This document shows, one piece after another, positions 55,590-64,000 of a stretch of DNA of 64,000 nucleotides (positions are counted from its first letter, which is position 1; the number at the start of each line of letters is the position of its first letter). Made by a program: the position numbers and the translations under genes. The DNA comes from Ectobius pallidus. Taxonomy: Eukaryota > Arthropoda > Insecta > Blattodea > Ectobiidae. The notes beneath the pieces were generated by a model. That model ran no database searches. It saw only the letters and a list, made by a program, of their open reading frames with translations, and was not told where the DNA came from. Where the stretch lies: contig CAXKWD010000007.1 of assembly GCA_964059195.1 (NCBI GenBank), positions 58,715,163 through 58,779,162 of the forward strand. Reading direction: 5' to 3'.

Positions 55590-56470
55590 ACCGAAGAAGT
55601 CCCTAGATATCTATTTTAATCTGGACACCGAAATAACAGTTAATGAAGAATTATTCCTCTCAAATCCGGACAATCAAGACAGAATGATCACCCTACTGAG
55701 GTCTAAACTCGAGGAAAACGGCATCAAGCATCAGACGATGCTGACATGCTGATCGTCAGTACACCTAGTGAACAATCAACGAAACATCTAATATGGCTGT
55801 CATTGGGAAAGATATCGATCTAGCATTGATATTTACCGGAAATACTCCACCTGACCACATTATTTTACTCATCAAACCATTCTAACGAATGTTTACTCCA
55901 CCCACTAAATGAAGCAGTGGGAAAGAAAAAATTCTGATCCTGCAAGCTTTTACTGGCCGCCACATTCCGAAAGAGTAAACTTGGTTTTGTCAAACTTTAC
56001 CAAAACTACCCAGATATTCACATAACAGCCAAAGTATTTTACAACCGTTCCTCTTCGCAAGTTGATGTTGAGGAACCTGGAACATGCATGTTAAGATGGT
56101 ACGGCGCCCCAGCAAAGGAGACCTCCTTTAATACCTACCGTTACGATTCATTTCTAAAATCTATGACTAATGTAAAACCTGATCTCTCGTCACTTCCACC
56201 AAGCAATAAAAGAAAATGCCTTTCGGACATGCCACCAGGTGCAGCTCTCGTCAGGAAACCAATTACCCCAGGAGTTGTGGGGTTGGGAACGCAAGGGAAA
56301 TCATCTTGCTCCAGAGCTGACCAAATACCCAGCAGCACCACAAGAAATTTTAAGCAAGATTTTTTGTAGGTGCACAAAGGCTTGCAGCAGTCTTAAATGT
56401 GACTGCAAGAAAGTTTCGTTGAACTGTTCCCCTTTATATGCCAAAACTGCCAGGGGAACTGTTTGAACAA
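55590..56470 (+). pseudogene. PIN-like nuclease and CXC cysteine-cluster protein (broken)
   Basis: In shifting frames: LFLSNPDNQDRMITLLRSKL (about 55650), DDADMLIVST (about 55740), GKDIDLALIFTGNTP (about 55810), LQAFTG (about 55950), YGAPAKETSFNTYRYDSFLK (56100-56160) and a cysteine cluster Cys-x-Cys-x4-Cys-x4-Cys-x-Cys-x6-Cys (IFCRCTKACSSLKCDCKK, about 56355-56410). The order of acidic blocks matches the fragment at 39061-39880, and the cysteine cluster recalls CXC/tesmin-type zinc domains. I take it as the product of an undetermined large DNA transposon. Function unknown; nuclease activity is an inference from the acidic blocks. Confidence 0.6.
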
Positions 56471-57805
56471 GATACCTGTAATGAACGAAGACGACGATGA
56501 GGAAGAAATGGAGCCCCTCCACACATTTCCTGCAGACCCTGAATCCGGTATCAAAAAAGTTACGGAAAATGACCGGGATTCTCAGCTCCGGCTACCTTGA
56601 GTTGTGGAGATGTAGCTAGAAGCTGTATCTTCTCGTTCCTAGAGAGCCAGGACTACACCAATTTTAAGTATATATTTCTTTAATAATTTTTCTAAATGCA
56701 CATTGATTTATTTGTTTAATGAATACAATTTTTAAAAATGTTTACTACAAAAATCACCTCCATAGCTTTTCAGATTCTATATTTTTAAAACCTGGAATTT
56801 CTTCCAAGGTTTTCTGTTTTCAAAATTAAACAACTATTTTAAAATTGTTGTAACTGAACAATTTGCTCGTTACTAATCATCAGTACGAACTTTTTGTAGA
56901 ATTTAGACACTATCTTTACAGGGATGAGGAAAGTGGTTTCTTGGATCCAGCGTGTTAATATATTATATATATATAATGTGTAATATGTATGTATATGTAT
57001 ATATGTAGTATGTATGTATGCATATAAACGTATATGTATATATATAATTATAGCTCAGCCTCTAACAGAAATGAGTACCAGGGGTAATCCTGGGGGTAAA
57101 GGCGGCCGGGGCGTAAGGCTGACAACCTTACCACCTTCACGTGCCGAATATCCAAAATCTGGGAGCCTCAACTTCCTGGAACCCACTGGGCCTCCATGGC
57201 TTGTATAGGGATCGCTTTACTTTAATATATCATTATAGCACTTAAATTAGGAAATAACAAATGTACAATATTCTTGAGAAAACACTATATTTACCCGACA
57301 ATTTCAAATTAATGTAACTTTTGTTTTGTTGAAGATAAATAAAATATCTATACTTATATTTAAAGGAAATTTAATTTTCTACAACTATTTTCCTGGCGAC
57401 TTTGCTGTAAAACGAAAGGCTGAGAAGTTGGAAAGACAAATGTAGCGAAAAACGTGAGGTAAAAATTAATTTTTGGAAAATTAGTGATATCCAGCAGCCT
57501 ATATCTCGAAAACGATTATAGATACGACAAAAGTGTAAATGAACCAACTTATAGAGAATTGCCCCAGCTTTAATTTGGTACATAAAACGTTTTTCTCTAC
57601 GACGGACCGTTTTCAAGTTATAAGCGAAAAACAAAAAAATGGGCCCTTTCCACCCCCTCCCCATGAAGCGTAAGGGGTAGGGGCGGGGACTTTTAGTATG
57701 TTTATCTCCTAACTACCCCCAACACATTCCTCAAGGAAAAGTTCTCCCCTCTCCAAGTCCTCTACAACCCCTTTTACGGCATTCATTGACTGGAGTAATA
57801 GGCCT

Positions 57806-60179
57806 ACAGCATTATACCAGATACAAAATTTTCATAAGTCTAAATTTAAAATTTAAAAAACACACAGACACACAAAACTCATTAAGCAGGAAACTTACTA
57901 TAAATCATTATATTCAATAAAATTTCACGTTGTAGACATGACAAATACTATACACCATGATATCAGATATAAAATTTGGATAAGTCTAATAAAAAAAGGA
58001 ATTAGAAAGATTCCATGATTTTCTGAATAATTTCTGCGAAGGATTGTCTTTCCAAATATTTAATGTTTTTCGCAGTAAACCATTGCATTTGTCAAATGTT
58101 TTTTCCCAAATTGATTTAATAATTTAAAAAAGAGGTAATTTAATACACAAAAAACTAAAACTAACCACTACCTGTGTGTAAAACCTCTACAACGACTCAC
58201 AATGCTCATGTCCTTATGCTCTGTCGGTATATATACTATATATACCGGTATAATGAAAAAAAAATATCTAACCTGAAAATAGAGGTTTTGAGTAACAAAA
58301 GTGTAAAATTCGTCTACCGGATTTATCTTATCAAAGCCCATATGTATTATGTGCTATAATTATTCAGTTGCAAACAAGTAATTCCTGATTTATACTTTCA
58401 TCTTTTGGTATTTTGTGTCCGTTGCGCGGTTGTTCTTGTCGTGGCTTTTGGCTGTTCTTTCACTCCTCCACGGGAGGACGTCTCAGCTTTCCGTTCGCAG
58501 CTCGCGGGGGCGTCTGCTAATTTCGTGGAGGTGGTCTCATTTTTGCTCTGTGCTGGCGTGTGGCGTTGTATATCGGGTTCTTACAGAGCGGGGCGTCAGC
58601 ATTGGTTTCCGTTTCCGCCCCATGTGGGCAAGGTTTTATTTGCTTTTTGTTTTAGACTCCCAACGCGAGAAACTGTTTTCTGAGGGGAAATTTTTGCTAT
58701 ATAGAGGCATAGGCCTCGCGATGCGTCGCCCTCCGTTCCAGGACAGTGGATGAGTGCAGCGAGCGACGAAGAAATTCCTCTGAAAAACAAAATTTCTTTT
58801 CCAACCCACTTCACTCTCCGTGACACCAGTACCAAATTTCCATTATCTCATTTCTCATAAGCTTCGATCCGGATCTATCTCATTTCTTCCTTCACCCCAT
58901 TTGGATCCTTCCATTTCATACGTCACATTATGTGGATCCCTTTCACCCTTGTATATTAATCATTGTATATATTTTAAAAAAATATTTTCAGATTTCATAT
59001 AAATAACTAAAATTATTGGGCTCAATCCTTTTGTAAATATCTTTTAAATCAATGTTTGTTTATAGTTACTTTTGTATATAAATTTCTACTTTGAATTTTC
59101 AAAAAATTGAACTTAAAAACTATATTGTTCTTGTTAGATCTATAATGCTTAACTGTTCCTATAATAAATATACTTGTAATATATTTGTAGTTGTAGTATA
59201 CTTGTAGTTAAAATTTCAAAATTCTATTGCGTTAAGTAAATTAAAATAAGGTCCCTTCCGGACAGTCTAGTATTTTTTTACAAATTAAGGGGGCAAAAAA
59301 AATTAAATATTAAAAGCTCTTAAAGCAGTATTTGTCATGTAAAGTTGTAAGTACCTGAATGTTAATGTCTCTTTTGTAGTTTCAGTATGTTGTGTTGTGC
59401 TCCGGCTTCCCCGTGGCCCAGCTTCAAAATGCTTCTTCGCACTGTCTACGTAACCATCGTTCCACTCTTTTGGCCACCCACTCTTCTACTGGTTTCTTCT
59501 GGTTTTCTGTCTAATGTGTTCGGGGACGCCCGGCGCCGCTGGTATTGCCTACAACATAACAAAACAACTATAAGATCATGACCCAGTCTGGTGTTGTCAA
59601 ACAAACTCCGGCATGCAAGCCCCTGTTACTCTTCACTCACCGTCTGTATCAACATTTCAAGAATAATTCAGTTATGGTCACAGTGCTTTAGTTGGGCCGG
59701 TACGCACCGGTATAAAATTATATTCCTTCTACCATACCGGGAAAAATATGTGCTCCGGTACGTCGTACTGGCAGTACAGGAACGATATTGTCCTAAAATA
59801 CTTATTAAATGTCCAATTCAAGAGAGTGTATTTGTTAATAATGACAAACACTATTAAATTCGCAATAGATATGCGTTCTATGGAAGGTGAGCACCCCCAT
59901 AAAATATTTTCCAACTAAAGCACTGGTTATGGACATGGGACTGTCTGCTCTGTCAACGTTACTCAACTATATCACCTTGCTACAGATCTTTAATCTACAC
60001 GATATTGGACATTGTGTTACATTTATTTAGTCAGTGACAGTTACTATCAGTTTCTAGACAACACTATTATTCTGTGGTGGACCTGTGTGTAAGCAAGTTT
60101 TCTTCTATATCATTACAGTGCTTTTCAAAAAATCTTTCTCTGAACGCTTCAAGATTTTTTCTGGACCGCGGGAGATTTA
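57806..60179. other. Internal 3' region of gypsy-2 without recognisable gene
   Basis: Contains tandem ~145-bp units (57812-57955 and the start of another at 57956) related to 54346-54418 on the other side of the fold-back element. A frame at 58405-58753 has no similarity I recognise. A hAT-type MITE lies at 59681-59925. The region ends with GCGGGAGATTTA before the 3' LTR. Confidence 0.5.
59681..59925. mobile_element. hAT-type MITE, 15-bp perfect inverted repeats
   Basis: CAGTGCTTTAGTTGG at the left end is perfectly inverted at the right end. GTTATGG occurs on both flanks (starting three bases before the left end and immediately after the right end), so the target duplication is imperfect. 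The interior has repeated CCGGTAC words that are self-complementary. Length 245 bp; no gene. Confidence 0.7.
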
Positions 60180-60234
60180 GTGCCGGGTGTCAGGCACCTT
60201 AGTATATTTATTCTTTGGTATTTCCATATTCAGG

Positions 60235-61087
60235 TCACGGAGGAAAGAAAACACGGAGACGCCGTGCTTGCGGTGTTGTATGGGAAACAGATGAAGCCAA
60301 TGACCACGCTCCCTTAGGGGACCAAAAGGGAGGCTTGCTATATACAATAGCACACAAATACTCCGAAGTTTCACTGGTTATAACAACATAACGGTAGGGA
60401 AAATATGTAATATCCCAATTTCATATATTAACCACATACTCTGACATCATAATAATCCCGGTAGTAAGCATTAACCTATCTCAGAAGAGCCAAAAATGTA
60501 ACTTTCAAATGAGCAACTTTACATGTGCGAGTATAAATAATGAGTCAGAAAATAAATAAGTGACCGTGCGACTATGATAATTCAGAACGAGAAAAACATT
60601 CTGGACAGTTATATAGCTACACCATGTGGTTATTGACTCAATTAAACGCAATAAATGACAACTAATATAAATATTGGAAATCTAAAGCAATAAAGTACTT
60701 AGTATTACTAATAATTCAGATAAATGCACTTTATTTGATTAATTACAAGTTGCCTAAGGCAGTTATAAAGAAAATACATCAATAATTAGCAGCCTAGTGT
60801 AAAATACAAGTAAATTATGCTTAGCAATTAAACCCATATTCATTCATCCCAAAAATTGACTATTTTCAGTACCTAAATTTTACAAAATTATTAATTTTTA
60901 AGGTAAGTTCATAGAATAGTGCACAATATGCACTCATTTTCACTTCTGAATTGTTCAAAACAAAGAAACAAAGACGAGTAACCACGCTATAAACATAGTG
61001 ACACGCCCCGTTAGAGTACGAAACGCTCGGACAGTTGGCTTCTCGCTTGCGGTCTCAGGGCATCTCCGTGTTTTCTTTCCTCCGTGA
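60235..61087. mobile_element. 853-bp element with 6-bp target duplication TTCAGG
   Basis: It begins TCACGGAGGAAAGAAAACAC and ends with the inverse. TTCAGG lies at 60229-60234 and 61088-61093, and only one TTCAGG is present at the empty site in the other LTR. A 6-bp duplication is rare among cut-and-paste superfamilies (IS3EU and Dada are candidates). No gene inside. Confidence 0.85.
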
Positions 61088-61095
61088 TTCAGGTA

Positions 61096-61855
61096 CAGTC
61101 GGTCAAATAAAAAACGTCGGGACTCGTATGCAGTTAAAATTAAAGTTTTAACGCATTAGTTCACAAGTTTCCTATAAAAAACATAAAATACAAGTCATTT
61201 TCGGAACATATGAGGCCATGCGACAGGAGGGAAAAAATGAACACGTAGGGAAAAAAGAAAAACGCGGAAAGCGCAATACACGATATTCAACCTAATGTAT
61301 TGTCATAATTCATTTTGCTTTGTGTCATCACCACATACAAATGCTAAAGTGAGAGAAAGTGTAGTTAGGGTTGTAATTGACCTGCATTTTTCGGCCTCTG
61401 AAGCAGCGAGAAGGTTCCATATTTCTTAAAGAGGTGGGTACTTCACTATAATGCGACCGGAAGTTTTCATAGGAATCGTGGATCTGGCCGGCGTATTTCG
61501 ATGCTATTAGATTGGTGGCAGAAGTTGAACGTAAGTAATTGAATTTGCACTAGAAGTACCGGTTTTATAAAATAAAATCTTTAAAAAATGCTCCTTGAAT
61601 AAACATATTCCTCGCGAATCTATTAATTATTAATATTATAAAAATTTGCAACCAAGAATATGGCGGATTTGAGGCATATAGCCACAGCCTTCTATACATG
61701 TTTGTTTTGGAACAAAACTGACCAAATAATCAAGAAAATACATGGATAGACAAGAGGCGTGTGTGAACCTAACCTTAAGTCTTCCTGTACATGCGCATAT
61801 GCTCGTTCGTGATACTTAATCAAATTTCGCCCGACGTTTTTTATTTGACCGACTG
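61096..61855. mobile_element. 760-bp TA-duplicating element (Tc1/mariner-like)
   Basis: The left end CAGTCGGTCAAATAAAAAAC continues to 26 bp of perfect inverted repeat at the right end. TA flanks both sides (61094-61095, 61856-61857) and a single TA is present in the empty site of the 5' LTR. No transposase is encoded. It starts two bases from the element at 60235-61087. Confidence 0.85.
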
Positions 61856-62487
61856 TACTTACGTTGTTTTGTTGTCGTTTCGGGTCATTCCATCTCTTGT
61901 GTTTTGTTTTGCGTACATAGCTACTAGGTTTTTATCTTTGCTTACAAGAGTATAGTTTTCCGGGCGCGTTCTAATGTTTATTTTTCCGTTTCGCGACCTC
62001 CTCGCGTGTTCGTGTGCTTATAATGAGTCTGCAGCTAGAAGCAAAGACGTTCGCTAGAAGTCAAACTGGTAACATCTCCTCTCCACTCTGAGCCCGTTCC
62101 GCTGTCCAGGTTCCGGCTCTCTTTAGGCTCAGGTATGCTGTTTTCTGGTGGGTGTTTTGTTTATTTAAATCTGTTTTTCTAATTTTAGTTTTTCAGTATT
62201 CAGTCACCAGATTTTCGTTCATTTTCAATATTCTATCGTTTAGTTCGTTTTGGTTTTTAATTGCTTTTGAGATGCTAAACATAACGTGTTTTAGGAAATT
62301 CATACATTAATAAAACCAATAGTTTATTTAACAGTATTTATTGCTCTTTTGTATTCTACAAGAATTAATAAAATATATTGACTGTTATTTTCGAGTTTTC
62401 CTTTAAATAAAACTTTTCCTGTGTTGAAAGCATATGACTTATTGGTAACCAAACTCCAGTACAGTTATAAGGAAACTTTTTTGTGGT

Positions 62488-64000
62488 AAGGGAGGGATGT
62501 CACGTTGCAAATCGTGATGTACGTAGAAGTGAGTGGACCAGAGGGGAAGCATTTATAAAAAGAGACATTTGAACTTAGATACCGTACCGATCCTCTAAAT
62601 TACAGGAAGTAAAGACACAAGCGGGAATGGTTACAAGTTTGAAAATTTGGACCGTTGCATGTGGGAGGAAAAAAGGAAAGGTTTTGGGAAGGCAGGCAGT
62701 ACGGTTGAGACGAGAGAGGACTTGCATCGACGTGAGGCCGATGGAAAGGAAGAGGAATTGATAGACAGCTGGAGTGGCGAGCTTGTCTGAAGTTCTGTGA
62801 CGGGACGTAAGATTGATGGACATCTAAACCAGCAAAATAGCGACCTGTAGCTTTGGACGCATAGCTATTGGGTTGATTGACACATGACGAAGCCGCCTAG
62901 AAGCGAACTGCTTGGAGAGGAAGGATGGTTGAGTCTAACGGTTTTTAGATAGATCAAGATGGAAGCCCGAACCACGACAGAGGAAGGACTGAGAGATGAG
63001 GGAATCGTCGATGGACTTTCACACGCTTGAGTACCGGTACCAAAAACATTACATTCAATAATCTTGAACTTTAAATATAAATTCAATAACAGTTTGTTGG
63101 TTAAATATTTTGGCGAATTTCTAAGTTAAAGCTCAGATACAAATAGCACTTTAATTTTTTATCTTTACAATTAAGACAGCTAAAGCCTAAAAAGTAATTT
63201 AGAACTTAATTATTGAAAAGTGTGTGGTAAGGGAAGTCCAGACTTAATCCTTCCGTCGGGAGTGTTATAAAAAGAAAGGGGAAAAAAGGAATGGGAAGGG
63301 CTAATGAGTAAGAAGGAACCGTTTTTAAGGATCTCTACAGATTTGGGTGTGCATAGGTTGTTAAGACATACTCGAATAAGTTGCTGCTCTTAACTCGTGT
63401 CGCTTAAGTAGGCCTAACACTTTTGCTTTTTAAGACAGGTCATGAGGGGAGTAAGGAAGAAATTATTTGGGGAATAAAAATAATCCTTATTTGGTTTTTG
63501 TTGAGGTTACAGCTGGATATATTGGAATGACGTGCTGGCCTCTAAATTTTCAGTTGTGTTTTTTCTTAATGATCAAGTTAAGAGTGTAGGAGACGGAGAG
63601 AGTGAGAACCCGTAATAGAGGGTCGTAAAATGGAAAAGGAAAGAAATTACACTGGATTCAAATTCACTTTGATGAAGAGAAAATTGTGAAAGAAAAGTTC
63701 ACTTAACAGGGGAAGTTAGGCTAGAAAGGGAATTTGAATAGAAAGAAAACGTTGGGGTTGGGAAAATTAATTTACGCGGGAAGTAGTTTCAAAACGAAAT
63801 TCATAAAGGAATTTAGAAACATAAATTTTCCCTAAATTAAAAGTTATAGAAAAAAGAGAGAAAATGGCATTCTAACAATTGGAAAATAGAAGTTTAATAA
63901 GGAAGTATTATTGGAAATTAAGTTTACGAAAAAGAAACTGGGAGCACAATTTAGTGAAAGTAACATTGGATAAATAGATTGAACTAATTTAGAATTGGGA
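62488..64000 (+). repeat. Gypsy-1 polypurine tract and start of its 3' LTR
   Basis: AAGGGAGGGA at 62488-62497 is a good polypurine tract, directly followed by TGTCACGTTGCAAATCG, a TG-starting LTR. It lies immediately downstream of gypsy-2, in the right place and orientation for gypsy-1. The LTR end is not seen; a similar GTGGTAAGGGAAG motif recurs at about 63225. The rest to the window end is purine-rich without a recognisable gene. Confidence 0.6.

Larger units (their letters stand above)
54419..57805. mobile_element. Fold-back element with 1.1-1.7-kb inverted arms that include coding sequence
   Basis: The ends match inversely over about 560 bp (54419-54985 against 57225-57805), starting TAGTCCAGTCAACGAAGG and TTACTCCAGTCAATGAATG. 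A second inverted match continues inward (55060-55515 against 56115-56570). The inner match is coding: the right copy is the 3' end of a plus-strand gene (55590-56470), the left copy its mirror image. The right arm has about 650 extra bases (56570-57220). Flanking 145-bp tandem units show the insertion point near TACTATA. The exact duplication is not resolved (TA or CTA). Confidence 0.8.
47829..62463 (+). mobile_element. Gypsy-2: LTR retrotransposon inserted into gypsy-1, GTTAT target duplication
   Basis: Two LTRs (47829-49862 and 60180-62463, each enlarged by later insertions) start GTGCCGGGTGTCAGG and end CCAGTACA. GTTAT stands at 47824-47828 and 62464-62468. The 5' LTR is followed by a gag region (50041) and the 3' LTR is preceded by GCGGGAGATTTA, a weak polypurine tract. 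The interior keeps gag and integrase; protease, reverse transcriptase and RNase H are missing. LTRs differ by substitutions and small indels, so the insertion is not recent. Confidence 0.85.
60180..62463 (+). repeat. Gypsy-2 3' LTR, interrupted by two adjacent DNA transposons
   Basis: LTR sequence is 60180-60234, a TA stub at 61094-61095, and 61858-62463. The other LTR gives the empty site: TATTCAGGTACTTACGTTG near 47878. It lacks a ~25-bp segment present in the 5' LTR (near 49650) and has about 19 extra bases near 62040. The final CCAGTACA is followed by GTTAT. Confidence 0.8.
42366..62497 (+). mobile_element. Gypsy-1: Ty3/gypsy retrotransposon split by gypsy-2 and two DNA elements
   Basis: Internal region: gag (42366-43304), protease (43331-43741), reverse transcriptase in three pieces (43940-44096, 44976-45110, 45919-46440), a shortened RNase H, integrase (46679-47828). 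Gypsy-2 (47829-62463) is inserted with GTTAT on both sides. Beyond it, AAGGGAGGGA (62488-62497) is the polypurine tract of gypsy-1, followed by its LTR. The order gag-protease-RT-RNase H-integrase defines Ty3/gypsy. No 5' LTR was found. Many stops and frame changes. Confidence 0.8.

Noticed and set aside
58405..58753. Overlapping frames of about 100 codons near the end of gypsy-2
   Set aside because: Two frames overlap on one strand, neither resembles a known protein, and the position is in the non-coding 3' part of the element.

Overview
The window looks like intergenic sequence from a large, AT-rich arthropod genome, most likely an insect. This rests on the transposon families present: an R1-like LINE, R2-clade LINEs with a restriction-like endonuclease, RTE and CR1/Jockey-group LINEs, a Penelope-like element with a GIY-YIG domain, Ty3/gypsy elements (one with a CHCC gag box of the CsRn1 type), copia, P, several hATs, a Helitron, and tRNA-derived SINEs. 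I recognise no host gene. Almost every coding stretch is a transposon relic broken by stops and frameshifts; the exception is an R1-like LINE whose 1039-codon ORF2 is open (13768-16887). || Layout. 1-2133: unassigned DNA with a tRNA-like stretch and a three-unit tandem repeat. 2134-10932: a DNA transposon with ~720-bp inverted repeats and ATAG target duplications, carrying a broken gene. An RTE LINE (3140-6760) sits inside it, and a P-superfamily element with a THAP domain split over two exons (8477-10286) sits inside its right inverted repeat. 10937-13080: small MITEs. 13083-17230: the R1-like LINE. 17237-20140: a CsRn1-type gypsy, minus strand, with a tRNA-Trp primer site. 20141-21030: copia 3' end. 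|| 21960-36000: one R2-clade LINE (minus strand) in three pieces. One break holds a hAT (23085-25785), which itself holds a Helitron and a MITE. The other holds a second LINE (about 26990-34720), which itself holds two hATs, one of them containing a SINE. || 36300-42000: a CR1/Jockey-group LINE, a fragment of a PIN-like nuclease protein, a second R2-clade 3' end, and a Penelope-like fragment with an inverted 5' part. || 42366 to the window end: a gypsy element (gypsy-1) into which a second gypsy (gypsy-2, 47829-62463, GTTAT target duplication) has inserted just upstream of the polypurine tract. The gypsy-2 LTRs carry three DNA transposons, and each LTR shows the empty site for insertions in the other. 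Gypsy-2 also holds a palindromic element, a SINE with a 13-bp target duplication, and a 3.4-kb fold-back element whose arms carry coding sequence of the PIN/CXC-protein family. || The genes do not form a pathway. What the window offers is a readable insertion chronology and several elements with exact boundaries.
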